Below, one piece after another: positions 8,844-18,244 of a stretch of 64,000 nt of DNA; position 1 is the first letter of the stretch; each line of letters begins with the position of its first letter. Below the pieces are notes generated by a model. The model was not told the DNA's origin and did no database searches. It saw nothing but the letters and a program-made list of their open reading frames with translations. The stretch covers positions 1 to 64,000 of the forward strand of contig NZ_NFIU01000001.1 in the NCBI RefSeq assembly GCF_002159535.1, written 5' to 3'. This DNA comes from Olsenella sp. An290. GTDB taxonomy: Bacteria > Actinomycetota > Coriobacteriia > Coriobacteriales > Atopobiaceae. Both the position numbers and the translations under genes were made by a program.

Positions 8844-9389
8844 ATGGCCGTTGACTTCGAGAGCTCTCAGACCAAGAAGAACCTGGAGGCCGCGTTTGCC
8901 GGCGAGTCCCAGGCCACCAACAAGTACGGCTACTACGCGAGCAAGGCCAAGAAGGAGGGCTACGAGCAGATCGCCGCGATCTTCACGGAGACCTCCGGCA
9001 ACGAGCGCGAGCACGCCAAGCTCTGGTTCAAGTACCTCCACGGCGGCGAGGTGCCTGACACCCTGACCAACATCAAGGACGCCGCGGCGGGCGAGAACTA
9101 CGAGTGGACCGACATGTACAAGGGCTTCGCCGAGACCGCCGAGGCCGAGGGCTTCGCAGAGATCGCCGCCAAGTTCCGCATGGTCGGCGAGATCGAGAAG
9201 CACCACGAGGAGCGCTACCTCAAGCTCGCCGAGCGCGTCGAGAAGGGCGAGGTCTTCGCGCGTGAGGGCGTGAAGGTGTGGAAGTGCCGCAACTGCGGCC
9301 ACCTGCACGTGGGCGCCGAGGCCCCGGAGGTCTGCCCGGTCTGCAACCACCCGAAGGCCTACTTCGAGGAGCAGGCGCTCAACTACTAG
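8844..9389 (+). CDS. rbr: Rubrerythrin
   Basis: A 181-residue peroxide-reducing protein of anaerobes. The ferritin-like four-helix domain (about 1-140) has the di-iron ligands in [30 protein letters not shown] and [11 protein letters not shown]. The C-terminal rubredoxin-like domain has the two Cys pairs CRNCGH and CPVCNH (about 150-170). Length is normal. A strong ribosome site GGGAGAGGAG precedes the start. Proximity to the Rrf2 regulator and the repair glycosylase suggests a small oxidative-stress neighbourhood, though rubrerythrin is 68 bases downstream and may have its own promoter. Confidence 0.97.
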   Translation: MAVDFESSQTKKNLEAAFAGESQATNKYGYYASKAKKEGYEQIAAIFTETSGNEREHAKLWFKYLHGGEVPDTLTNIKDAAAGENYEWTDMYKGFAETAEAEGFAEIAAKFRMVGEIEKHHEERYLKLAERVEKGEVFAREGVKVWKCRNCGHLHVGAEAPEVCPVCNHPKAYFEEQALNY

Positions 9390-9407
9390 CGGCCTGACTC
9401 GCGGACG

Positions 9408-9473
9408 GGGCGGCCCCGGCTCCTGGGCAAGAGCGCGCCAGAAGGCGCCCTCGCCCGGCGGCCGGGGCCGCCC
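9408..9473 (+). terminator. Probable terminator after rubrerythrin
   Basis: GGGCGGCCCCGGC (9408-9420) is the perfect inverse of GCCGGGGCCGCCC (9461-9473), with smaller GGCGCC-type pairing inside the 40-base loop. The sequence after it is CTCCTTG, a weak T tract. Confidence 0.6.
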
Positions 9474-9722
9474 TCCTTGTGCGCGCCGCGCCCCCGCGCC
9501 CGTCAGCGCCGCGCACCGCGCCCCACGCCCCCGCACGTCGCCCCCTCCGCGCCGCAACGTCGCGGGGGTTTCTCTACTCACGGGAGCATTCCCCACACTC
9601 GCGGGTTTTTCATGGACACCACGTTGACGAAACCTTCACAATGGGAGTTGTTCTGCGTGCGACCCGCTCGCGGTGGAACGCCCACGCGGAGGGCGTGGGG
9701 CACCTGACCCGGAGGAGTAGAC
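9474..9722 (+). promoter_or_regulatory. Leader and possible promoter of the glycogen operon
   Basis: The rest of the 333-base gap before glgB contains two similar tracts (GTCGCGGGGGTTTCTC near 9550 and CTCGCGGGTTTTTC near 9600) and TTGACG at 9624-9629. The matching -10 at 17 bases (GTTGTT, 9647-9652) is poor, so the promoter is a guess. GGAGGAG just before the glgB ATG is a clear ribosome site. Confidence 0.35.
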
Positions 9723-11873
9723 ATGGAGACTCTCGACAGCACCCTCTACCTGAGCAACGATGACCTGTTCCTGCTTGCTCGCGGAGAGTGGTACAAGAGC
9801 TACGAGAAGCTCGGCGCGCACCCCGCCAAGGATGACTCGGGCACGTCCGGCTTCCACTTTGCCGTGTGGGCTCCCGACGTGAAGAGCGTCCACGTCATCG
9901 GCGACTTCAACGGCTGGGACGAGACGGCCAACCCGCTTGTCCCCACGCAGACCGGCGGCGTCTGGCAGGGCTTCGTCCCCGGCGTCGGCCACGAGGCCCT
10001 CTACAAGTACCTCATCGAGACCATGGACGGCCGCAAGCTCTACAAGGCCGACCCCTACGGCTTCTACGCCGAGCAGATTCCCGGCACCGCCTCGCGCACC
10101 TTCGACCTTGCCGGCTACAAGTGGGGCGACGGCACCTACATGAAGAACCGCGCCAAGCGCGACATGTTCAAGGAGCCCCTCAACATCTTCGAGGTGCACC
10201 TGGGCAGCTGGCGCCGCCACGGCGACGAGCCCCAGGGCGAGCCGCGCCCGGATGGCACCTATCCCGGCCCCGGCGACCCGTTCCCCGCGCAGCGCGGCGT
10301 GGTCTACTCCTACGACGACCTCTCCGTGGAGCTCGTGGCCTACGCCAAGGAGATGGGCTACTCCCACCTCGAGATCATGCCCGTGAACGAGCACCCCTTC
10401 GACGGCTCCTGGGGCTACCAGCCCACCGGCTACTACGCGGCCACCTCGCGCTACGGCAACCCCAAGCAGTTCATGCACTTCGTCGACGCCTGCCACAAGG
10501 CCGGCATCGGCGTGATCCTTGACTGGGTGCCGGGCGGCTTCTGCGCCGACGCCCAGGGGCTTGCCACCTTCAACGGCCAGATGCTCTACGAGCACAAGAT
10601 CCACCCCAACTGGAGCACCCACCAGTTCGACTACTCGCGCGGCGAGGTGCGCAGCTTCCTCGTCTCCAACGCCCTCTTCTGGGCCGAGTACTTCCACGCC
10701 GACGGCCTGCGCATGGACGGCGTCTCGTCGATGCTCTACATGAACTTCGGCATCGACGACCCCGGCCAGAAGCGCTTCAACGAGAAGGGCACCGAGGAGG
10801 ACCTCGACGCCTCCGCGTTCATCCGCCAGACCAACACCGCCATGGGCAAGTTCCACCCCGACGTCATGATGATCGCCGAGGAGTCCACGGCTTGGCCGCT
10901 CGTGACCTACCCGCCCGAGGACGGCGGCCTCGGCTTCCACTTCAAGTGGGACATGGGCTGGATGAACGACACCCTCCACTACCTCCAGACGGACTTCCCG
11001 TGGCGCCCCGGCAACTACCGGATGCTCACCTTCTCGTCCATGTACCAGTTCAACGAGAACTTCATCCTGCCGCTCTCCCACGACGAGGTCGTCAACGGCA
11101 AGTGCTCGCTCATCACGCGCCAGCCCGGTGACTTCTGGCGCCAGTTCGCGGGGATGAGGGCGCTCGCCTTCTACCAGATGACCCATCCCGGCGGCAAGCT
11201 CAACTTCATGGGCAACGAGATCGCCCAGTTCATCGAGTGGCGCTACTACGAGGGCATCCAGTACTTCCTGGCCGAGCAGTACGACACCCACCGTCACCAC
11301 CAGCAGTTCATTCGCGACCTCAACGCCTTCTACAACAAGAACAAGGCGCTGTGGCAGCGCGCGTTCTCCTCGGAGGGCTTCGAGTGGATCGACGCCGACA
11401 ATGCGGAGCAGTCGATCATCTCCTTCATCCGTCGCGGCGAGAAGCCCGGCGACGAGCTCGTGGTCCTCATCAACTTTGACGTCAACGCGCGCGAGAACTT
11501 CCGCATGGGCGTCCCCGAGTGGGGCGTCTGGGAGGAGCAGTTCAACTCCGACGACGAGCGCTACGGCGGCTCCGGCGTCGTGAACGTGGGCAAGATCAAG
11601 TGCCAGGACGAGCCGTGGAACGGCCGCGAGCAGTCCATCGTCGTGCGCGTCCCGCCCCTGGGCGGCATGATTCTCAAGCGCACCGGCACCCTGCGCCGCC
11701 CCGCCAAGAAGAAGCCTGCCGGCACCACCGCCAAGAAGGCCACGGCCGCCGAGGGCGAGAAGCCCAAGGCGACCACCGCAAAGCCCGCGGCCAAGAAGGT
11801 GCCGGCCAAGAGCTCCGTAAGGAGCGCGTCAGCTCAGAAGCCCGTCGCGAAGAAGAAAACCTCCGCGGAGTAA
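9723..11873 (+). CDS. glgB: 1,4-alpha-glucan branching enzyme with lysine-rich tail
   Basis: GlgB makes the alpha-1,6 branches of glycogen. The 716-residue protein has an N-terminal CBM48 domain (about 30-130) and a GH13 barrel with all catalytic residues: nucleophile Asp332 in LRMDGVSS, acid/base Glu386 in MIAEES, and LPLSHDEVV. The alpha-amylase C-terminal domain ends near 655. The last roughly 60 residues are an unusual tail made of Lys, Ala, Pro and Thr (repeated PAKK, TAKK, PAAKK blocks), which is not part of normal GlgB and looks disordered and strongly basic. First gene of the glycogen operon. Confidence 0.96.
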   Translation: METLDSTLYLSNDDLFLLARGEWYKSYEKLGAHPAKDDSGTSGFHFAVWAPDVKSVHVIGDFNGWDETANPLVPTQTGGVWQGFVPGVGHEALYKYLIETMDGRKLYKADPYGFYAEQIPGTASRTFDLAGYKWGDGTYMKNRAKRDMFKEPLNIFEVHLGSWRRHGDEPQGEPRPDGTYPGPGDPFPAQRGVVYSYDDLSVELVAYAKEMGYSHLEIMPVNEHPFDGSWGYQPTGYYAATSRYGNPKQFMHFVDACHKAGIGVILDWVPGGFCADAQGLATFNGQMLYEHKIHPNWSTHQFDYSRGEVRSFLVSNALFWAEYFHADGLRMDGVSSMLYMNFGIDDPGQKRFNEKGTEEDLDASAFIRQTNTAMGKFHPDVMMIAEESTAWPLVTYPPEDGGLGFHFKWDMGWMNDTLHYLQTDFPWRPGNYRMLTFSSMYQFNENFILPLSHDEVVNGKCSLITRQPGDFWRQFAGMRALAFYQMTHPGGKLNFMGNEIAQFIEWRYYEGIQYFLAEQYDTHRHHQQFIRDLNAFYNKNKALWQRAFSSEGFEWIDADNAEQSIISFIRRGEKPGDELVVLINFDVNARENFRMGVPEWGVWEEQFNSDDERYGGSGVVNVGKIKCQDEPWNGREQSIVVRVPPLGGMILKRTGTLRRPAKKKPAGTTAKKATAAEGEKPKATTAKPAAKKVPAKSSVRSASAQKPVAKKKTSAE

Positions 11874-11880
11874 GCTTTAC

Positions 11881-11902
11881 GGGGCCGCCCACGGGCGGCC
11901 CC
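11881..11902 (+). other. Intercistronic hairpin glgB-glgP
   Basis: GGGGCCGCC, loop CACG, GGCGGCCCC with no T tract after it. It may stabilise or partly attenuate the operon transcript. A copy of the recurrent motif as GTTCTTGTCGCCC follows at 11954-11966, immediately before the glgP ribosome site. Confidence 0.5.
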
Positions 11903-11984
11903 ACGCAACGGCCGGGCGCGGCAACCGGCCTCGCGCACCCGCGCGAACCCAGCGTTCTTGTCGCCCGTATTGAGGAGCAAAGCA

Positions 11985-14417
11985 GTGACTACCCCCAAGA
12001 TTTTCGAGAGCACGGAAGACTTCGTCGAGCAGTACCGCGAGGCCTGCGTGAACCGCTACGGCACCCCCTTCGAGGAGCTGCCGAGCCAGGAGCGCTACTT
12101 CGCGCTCGCCGAGCTCATCGCCAACAAGGGCCGTGCCCTCTTCCCGGAGTCCCACCCCAAGGGCGCCAAGAAGGTCTACTACTTCTCCCTCGAGTTCCTG
12201 CTCGGTCCCCTGCTCGACAACTACCTGATCAACTTTGGCGTCCGTGACCTCGTCGCCGAGGGCGTCAAGGAGCTGGGATCCAGCCTCGAGGACATCTGCC
12301 GCCAGGAGGTCGACCCGGGCCTTGGCAACGGTGGCCTGGGCCGCCTCGCCGCGTGCTTCCTCGACTCCATGGCCCACGAGGGCATCGCCGGCTACGGCAA
12401 CGGCATGCGCTATCGCTACGGCCTCTTCCGCCAGTACATCGAGGGCGGCCGTCAGGTGGAGCGCACGGACAACTGGCTCGCCAACGGCTTCCCCTGGGAG
12501 ACCCGCAAGGACGGCTCCGCCGTGCTCGTGCGCTTTGGCGGCCAGGTGGTCCGCCACGAGCAGGACGGCAAGTTCTGGTTCACCCAGGAGGGCGGCGAGC
12601 TCGTCCGCGCCGTCCCCTACGACGTGCCCATCATCGGCTACGGCGGCAAGGTCGTGAACAAGCTGCGCCTGTGGTCGGCCGAGCCCTACACCGAGGACTT
12701 CGACCTCGACGCCTTCAACGCCGGCGACTACGCCCGCGCCAACAAGTTCCGCTCCGACGTCGAGGCCATCTCCACGATCCTCTACCCCAACGACGCCGGC
12801 GAGCACGGCCGGATGCTGCGCCTCAAGCAGGAGTACCTCTTCGTCTCCGCGGGCCTGCAGACCATCCTGCGCACCTACGAGCGCGAGTTCGGCCCGGACT
12901 GGGAGCACCTTGGCGAGCACGTGTGCGTCCACACCAACGACACGCACCCCGCGATGTGCGGCCCCGAGCTCATGCGCCTGCTCGTGGACGAGAAGGGCGT
13001 GGACTTTGACGTTGCCTACCAGGTGGCCAGGGAGACGATCTCCTTCACCAACCACACCGTCATGCCCGAGGCGCTGGAGAAGTGGCCGATCAACACCTTC
13101 CGCAACCTCCTGCCGCGCCTCTACATGTTCATCGAGGAGGTCGACCGTCGCTACCGCGACAGCCTCGCCAACCACCTCTCGCCCAACGACGGCAAGTGGA
13201 CCGACGTCCTCAAGAACACCGCGATCCTCTGGGACGGCCAGGTCCGCATGGCCAACCTCTCGATCATCTTCTCGCACTCGATCAACGGCGTCTCCGCGCT
13301 GCACACGCAGATCCTCAAGGACAGTGTCTTCCACGAGTTCTATGAGATGATGCCGCAGCGCTTCAACAACAAGACCAACGGCGTCACGCACCGCAGGTTC
13401 CTCTGCGAGGCCAACCCGTCCTACTCCAAGCTCATCACCGAGGCCATCGGCGACGGCTGGATGGACGACGCCATGGAGCTCGAGAAGCTCATCCCCTTTG
13501 AGGAGGACGCGAGCTTCCTCGACGGCATGGAGCTCGCCAAGAAGGCCGACAAGGAGCGCCTGGCCGCCTACGTCAAGGAGACCTCCGGCGTCGAGCTTGA
13601 CACCAACATGGTCTTTGACGTGCAGGTCAAGCGCTTCCACGCCTACAAGCGCCAGCTCCTCAACGTCTTCAAGGTGCTCGACGTCTACAACCGCATCCTC
13701 GCGGACCCGAGCTACAGCCCGCGCCCGACGGCGTTCGTCTTCTCCGGCAAGGCCGCGCAGAGCTACACCTTCGCCAAGGAGGTCATCCGCCTCATCAACT
13801 CCGTCGCGGACGTGATCAACGGCGACGAGCGCGTGAGCGACAAGATCAAGGTGGCCTTTGTGCCCAACTTCGCCGTCTCCAACGCGCAGCTCATCTACTC
13901 GGCGGCGGAGATCTCCGAGCAGATCAGCGTGGCCGGTGCCGAGGCCTCCGGCACCTCCAACATGAAGCTCATGATGAACGCCGCCATCACCCTGGGCACG
14001 CTCGACGGCGCCAACATCGAGATCTCTGATCTCGTGGGTCCCGAGAACATCAAGATCTTCGGCCTGCACGCCGACGAGGTCGAGGAGCTGCGCGCCAGCG
14101 GCCGCTACTACGCCTGGGACCAGTACAACGCCGACCGCGACCGTCTGGGCCGCATCGTCGACATGCTCACGGACGGCACGCTCGCGCGCCTCTCCGGCAA
14201 CTTCGAGAGCATCCGCGACTACCTCATGGTGGACAACGACCCCGATCTGGTCCTGCGCGACTTCCACTCCTACGTCCAGGCGTGGGACGAGCTGACCGCT
14301 GACTACGCAGATCGCCGCCGTTGGAACAAGTCGGCGCTCCACAACACCGCCAAGGCGGGATACTTCTCTAGTGACCGAACGATTCGCGAGTACATGGCCG
14401 ACATCTGGAACGTGTAG
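11985..14417 (+). CDS. glgP: Glycogen phosphorylase
   Basis: GlgP releases glucose-1-phosphate from glycogen ends using pyridoxal phosphate. The 810-residue protein carries the family pattern throughout, for example ALGNGGLGRLAACFLDS-type sequence (here LGNGGLGRLAACFLDSMA), NDTHPAM, KTNGVTHRR, and the cofactor lysine Lys661 in SGTSNMKLMMN. The GTG start is behind TGAGGAG; an upstream TTG at 11958 is in frame but less likely. Encoded between glgB and glgC, so synthesis and breakdown enzymes share a transcript. Confidence 0.96.
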   Translation: MTTPKIFESTEDFVEQYREACVNRYGTPFEELPSQERYFALAELIANKGRALFPESHPKGAKKVYYFSLEFLLGPLLDNYLINFGVRDLVAEGVKELGSSLEDICRQEVDPGLGNGGLGRLAACFLDSMAHEGIAGYGNGMRYRYGLFRQYIEGGRQVERTDNWLANGFPWETRKDGSAVLVRFGGQVVRHEQDGKFWFTQEGGELVRAVPYDVPIIGYGGKVVNKLRLWSAEPYTEDFDLDAFNAGDYARANKFRSDVEAISTILYPNDAGEHGRMLRLKQEYLFVSAGLQTILRTYEREFGPDWEHLGEHVCVHTNDTHPAMCGPELMRLLVDEKGVDFDVAYQVARETISFTNHTVMPEALEKWPINTFRNLLPRLYMFIEEVDRRYRDSLANHLSPNDGKWTDVLKNTAILWDGQVRMANLSIIFSHSINGVSALHTQILKDSVFHEFYEMMPQRFNNKTNGVTHRRFLCEANPSYSKLITEAIGDGWMDDAMELEKLIPFEEDASFLDGMELAKKADKERLAAYVKETSGVELDTNMVFDVQVKRFHAYKRQLLNVFKVLDVYNRILADPSYSPRPTAFVFSGKAAQSYTFAKEVIRLINSVADVINGDERVSDKIKVAFVPNFAVSNAQLIYSAAEISEQISVAGAEASGTSNMKLMMNAAITLGTLDGANIEISDLVGPENIKIFGLHADEVEELRASGRYYAWDQYNADRDRLGRIVDMLTDGTLARLSGNFESIRDYLMVDNDPDLVLRDFHSYVQAWDELTADYADRRRWNKSALHNTAKAGYFSSDRTIREYMADIWNV

Positions 14418-14480
14418 ACGTCGGGCCTTCTGAGCGCACGGTCAGGGCCGCGGCCCTAACGGTTTGAAAGGAGTGGGGGT

Positions 14481-15629
14481 ATGAGTAAGAAAGAGTGCAT
14501 CGCTATGCTCCTGGCGGGTGGTCAGGGCAGCAGGCTCGGTGCGCTGACGAGCAACGTCGCCAAGCCGGCGGTCTCGTTCGGCGGCAAGTTCCGCATCATC
14601 GACTTTGCCCTGTCGAACTGCGCGAACTCTGGCGTCAACACCGTGGGCGTTCTCACGCAGTACCGTCCGTACCTGCTGCACAGCTACATCGGGACCGGCG
14701 AGGCGTGGAACCTCGACGACCGCACGGGCGGCGTCTCCATCCTCCCGCCCTACGCCACGCAGACGGGCGGCTCCTGGTACGAGGGCACGGCCGACGCCGT
14801 GGCCCAGAACATCGGCTACATCGAGCAGAACGACCCCGACTACGTCCTGATCCTCTCCGGCGACCAGCTCTACCGCATGGACTACGCCGACATGCTGGCC
14901 ACCCACAAGCGCCACAACGCCGACCTCACCATCGCGGTCATGCCCGTGCCCTGGGAGGAGGCCTCCCGCTTTGGCATCATCACCCAGGACGAGGACGAGA
15001 AGATCGTCAAGTTCACCGAGAAGCCGGCCAAGCCCGACTCCAACCTCGCCTCCATGGGCATCTACATCTTCAATACCGACCTCCTGCTCTCCTCGCTCAA
15101 GGAGGACGCGATCGACCAGACCTCCGAGCACGACTTCGGAAAGAACATCATTCCGAAGCTCCTCGAGGAGGGCAAGCGCCTCTACACCTACGAGTTCAAC
15201 GGCTTCTGGCGCGACGTCGGCACCATCTCGAGCTACCACGAGACGAGCATGGACCTGCTCGGGCCCAACCCGGCCTTCGACATCTACAGCAGCACGTTCC
15301 CGATCATGAGCAACTCGTCCACCCGCCCGCCCGCGTTCGTGGGCAAGGACGGCAACATCGACGACTGCCTCGTCTCCAACGGCTGCCAGGTCTACGGCAC
15401 CGCCAAGCACTCGATCCTCTCGACCGACGCCTACGTGGGCGAGCGTGCCACCGTCATCGACTCGGTGCTCCTGCCCGGCGCCCGCGTCAAGGACGGCGCC
15501 CGCGTCGTGCGCGCCATCCTCGGCGAGAACTCCGTCGTGGAGGAGAACGTGAGCCTCGGCAGCGTCGATACGACCAAGGACACGGTCGTCATTGGAAACG
15601 ACGTCGTCGTTGGGAAGGGGGAGAACTAA
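14481..15629 (+). CDS. glgC: Glucose-1-phosphate adenylyltransferase, catalytic subunit
   Basis: Makes ADP-glucose, the committed step of glycogen synthesis. The 382-residue protein begins with the nucleotidyl-transferase signature [20 protein letters not shown], has the glucose-1-phosphate region [20 protein letters not shown] and FWRDVGTI, and ends in a left-handed beta helix with hexapeptide repeats. The catalytic residues are intact, in contrast to GlgD downstream. Ribosome site AAAGGAG lies before the ATG. glgD starts two bases after its stop. Confidence 0.96.
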   Translation: MSKKECIAMLLAGGQGSRLGALTSNVAKPAVSFGGKFRIIDFALSNCANSGVNTVGVLTQYRPYLLHSYIGTGEAWNLDDRTGGVSILPPYATQTGGSWYEGTADAVAQNIGYIEQNDPDYVLILSGDQLYRMDYADMLATHKRHNADLTIAVMPVPWEEASRFGIITQDEDEKIVKFTEKPAKPDSNLASMGIYIFNTDLLLSSLKEDAIDQTSEHDFGKNIIPKLLEEGKRLYTYEFNGFWRDVGTISSYHETSMDLLGPNPAFDIYSSTFPIMSNSSTRPPAFVGKDGNIDDCLVSNGCQVYGTAKHSILSTDAYVGERATVIDSVLLPGARVKDGARVVRAILGENSVVEENVSLGSVDTTKDTVVIGNDVVVGKGEN

Positions 15630-15631
15630 CC

Positions 15632-16726
15632 ATGGAAAAGGTCATCGGCCTCATCACCTGCAACTACTCGGCCAAGGAGACGAGCCCGCTCACCGAGAGC
15701 CGTCCCGTGGCGTCGCTGCCCTACCTCGGCCGCTACCGTCTCGTTGACTTTGCCCTGTCCAACCTGGTGAACTGCGGCATCCGTACCGTGGGCATGGTCA
15801 TGCCGTACAACTACCGCTCGATCATCGACCACACCGGCTCGGGCAAGGAGTGGGACCTCGACCGCAAGAACGGGGGCCTCTTCATCCTGCCGGGCTCGGC
15901 CTTCGGCACCTCCCGCACGGGCGCCCGCTTCCTCCTGCGCGACCTCGTGCACAACAAGGCCTACTTCACGCGCAGCACCGCCGACGCCGTGATCTTCTCG
16001 ACCGCCAACTTCGTGTACAACGTCGACCTCGACAAGGTCTACGAGGCGCACAAGGCCTCTGGCGCCGACATCACGGTCCTTACCAAGACCGCGTCCGAGA
16101 AGGACCCGGACGTGACGGCCTTCGACGTCGAGGACGGGCGCGTCTGCGGCGTCCACCACGGCACCACGTTCGGCGAGACCATGTTCCTCGACTGCTTCGT
16201 GATCGGCCGTCAGCTCCTCCTGGACATGTTCGACTGGTACGCCCCGACCGACTACCTCGACCTCTTCGAGGCCATGGTGGGCGACTTCGGCCGCGTGAAC
16301 GTGCGCACCTACGACTTTGACGGCTACGTCGCCCCGGTCTTCAACAAGCGCACCTACTTCCGCTCCAACATGGACCTGCTCGACCCGCAGATCTCCGCCG
16401 AGCTCTTCCCCGAGGACCGCTCCATCAAGACCAAGGCGCACGACACGCCTCCCGCCAAGTTCGAGATCGGCTCGCGCGTCCTCAACTCCCGCATCTCCTC
16501 GGGCGACCGCATCTACGGCAGCGTGAGCGACTCGATCCTCGGCCGCAACGTCATCGTGGAGGCCGGCGCCACCGTCCGCAACTCCATCGTGATGCAGGGC
16601 TGCGTGGTCAAGAGCGGCGCCCGCGTGGAGAACGCGATCGTGGACCGCGGCAACGTGGTCCCGGCGGGCACCGAGCTCAGGGGCACCCCCGAGGACGTGC
16701 TCATCAAGGAGAAGTCTCGCGACTAG
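15632..16726 (+). CDS. glgD: GlgD, regulatory subunit of glucose-1-phosphate adenylyltransferase
   Basis: This 364-residue protein is homologous to GlgC over its whole length (LGRYRLVDFALSNLVN, FWxD-type middle, C-terminal beta helix), but the nucleotide-binding signature is missing: the start reads VIGLITCNYSAKETSPLTES where GlgC has GGxGxRL. In Bacillus, GlgD alone is almost inactive and improves activity of GlgC in a heteromer. The same role is inferred here from the tight coupling to glgC (two-base gap). Confidence 0.94.
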   Translation: MEKVIGLITCNYSAKETSPLTESRPVASLPYLGRYRLVDFALSNLVNCGIRTVGMVMPYNYRSIIDHTGSGKEWDLDRKNGGLFILPGSAFGTSRTGARFLLRDLVHNKAYFTRSTADAVIFSTANFVYNVDLDKVYEAHKASGADITVLTKTASEKDPDVTAFDVEDGRVCGVHHGTTFGETMFLDCFVIGRQLLLDMFDWYAPTDYLDLFEAMVGDFGRVNVRTYDFDGYVAPVFNKRTYFRSNMDLLDPQISAELFPEDRSIKTKAHDTPPAKFEIGSRVLNSRISSGDRIYGSVSDSILGRNVIVEAGATVRNSIVMQGCVVKSGARVENAIVDRGNVVPAGTELRGTPEDVLIKEKSRD

Positions 16727-16742
16727 GACCAGGAGAACCACC

Positions 16743-18242
16743 GTGCCAACCACTGCCAAGCGCAGGAAGCTGAAGGTGCTCTTCGCGTCCTCCGAGGCCG
16801 TCCCGTTTGCCAAGACGGGCGGTCTCGGGGACGTCGCGGGCTCGCTTCCCCGCGCCCTCAAGCATGCCGGCGCCCGCGCCGCCGTCATCATGCCCAAGTA
16901 CGGGACCATCCCGCAGGAGTACCGCGACCAGATGAAGCACGTGGCCGAGTTCTACGTGCCGCTCGCCTGGCGCAACGAGTACTGCGGCATCGAGAAGCTC
17001 ACGCTGCAGAACCTCGACTTCTACTTCATCGACAACGAGGCCTACTTCAAGCGCGACGGCCTTTACGGCTACTTCGACGACGGGGAGCGCTTCGCGTTCT
17101 TCTCGAAGGCCATCTGCGAGGCCATCGCCAGGGTGCCGGAGCTCGAGTGCGACGTCCTGCACTGCAACGACTGGCAGACCGCGCTCTGCTGCGTCTTCCT
17201 GCGCGAGTTCTACCAGCAGATCCCGCAGTGCGCCAACGTGAAGACCGTCTTCACCGTGCACAACGTCAAGTTCCAGGGCCAGTACAGCGACAAGGTCCTC
17301 GAGGAGGTGCTGGGCCTCGCCCACATCCCGGCGGCCCGCGACCAGCTCTACTGCGACCGCGACTCCATCAACTACATGAAGGGTGCGCTCTGCTACGCGG
17401 ACTACCTCACCACGGTGAGCCCGAGCTACGCCTACGAGCTGCAGATGCCCTTCTACGGCGAGGGCCTCGACGGCATCTTCCGCCGTCGCTCGAGCGTCCT
17501 GAGCGGCATCCTCAACGGGATCGACCAGGGCATCTGGAACCCCGCGACCGACCCCATGATCCCGGCGAACTACTCCGAGAAGGACCTGGCCAACAAGGCC
17601 GAGTGCAAGCGCGCCCTCCAGGAGGAGCTGGGCCTGGCCCAGGACCCCACGCGCCCGCTCGTGGTCTCCATCGGCCGCCTCACGGACCAGAAGGGCCTCG
17701 GCCTTGTCCGCTACGCGATGGACCACCTCATGCAGCGCGGCGTCCAGGTTGCCATCCTCGGCACGGGTGACAAGGACCACGAGGACGCGTTCCGCTACTT
17801 CGGCGCCCGCTACGGCGACCAGATGTGCGCGCGCATCGCCTTTGACAACGCGCTCTCGCACCGCATGTACGCGGGCGGTGACATCCTGCTCATGCCGTCC
17901 GAGTTCGAGCCGTGCGGCCTGTCCCAGATGATCGCCATGCGCTACGGCACCCTGCCGCTCGTGCGCGAGACCGGCGGCCTGCGCGACTCGGTCCGCCCGT
18001 ACAACAAGTACACCGGCGAGGGCACGGGCTTCTCGTTTGCCAACATGAACGCCGACGAGATGGCGGACACCCTCCTCGGCGCCTGCGAGATCTTCTGGAC
18101 CGACCAGGACGCCTGGACGAAGCTCATGCTTCAGGCCATGAACGAGGACTTTAGCTGGCGCCGCGCCGCAAACGACTACATGGACATCTATCATGGTCTG
18201 CACCCAGAGATCATCAGGTACAACAAGCGGAGAGACAGGTAA
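16743..18242 (+). CDS. glgA: Glycogen synthase (ADP-glucose type)
   Basis: GT5 enzyme that transfers glucose from ADP-glucose to glycogen. The 499-residue protein has the N-terminal KTGGLGDVAGSLPRALK motif that binds ADP-glucose, HCNDWQTAL, the linker VSPSYAYE, and the C-terminal catalytic segment EFEPCGLSQMIAMRYG with ETGGLRDSV. Size is typical. The start is GTG behind a CCAGGAG ribosome site; the next gene begins three bases after its stop. Confidence 0.96.
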   Translation: MPTTAKRRKLKVLFASSEAVPFAKTGGLGDVAGSLPRALKHAGARAAVIMPKYGTIPQEYRDQMKHVAEFYVPLAWRNEYCGIEKLTLQNLDFYFIDNEAYFKRDGLYGYFDDGERFAFFSKAICEAIARVPELECDVLHCNDWQTALCCVFLREFYQQIPQCANVKTVFTVHNVKFQGQYSDKVLEEVLGLAHIPAARDQLYCDRDSINYMKGALCYADYLTTVSPSYAYELQMPFYGEGLDGIFRRRSSVLSGILNGIDQGIWNPATDPMIPANYSEKDLANKAECKRALQEELGLAQDPTRPLVVSIGRLTDQKGLGLVRYAMDHLMQRGVQVAILGTGDKDHEDAFRYFGARYGDQMCARIAFDNALSHRMYAGGDILLMPSEFEPCGLSQMIAMRYGTLPLVRETGGLRDSVRPYNKYTGEGTGFSFANMNADEMADTLLGACEIFWTDQDAWTKLMLQAMNEDFSWRRAANDYMDIYHGLHPEIIRYNKRRDR

Positions 18243-18244
18243 GT

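Noticed and set aside
11958-11984. Upstream TTG start for glgP
   Set aside because: It would add nine residues, overlap the recurrent motif copy and leave the strong TGAGGAG ribosome site inside the gene; GTG 11985 fits better.
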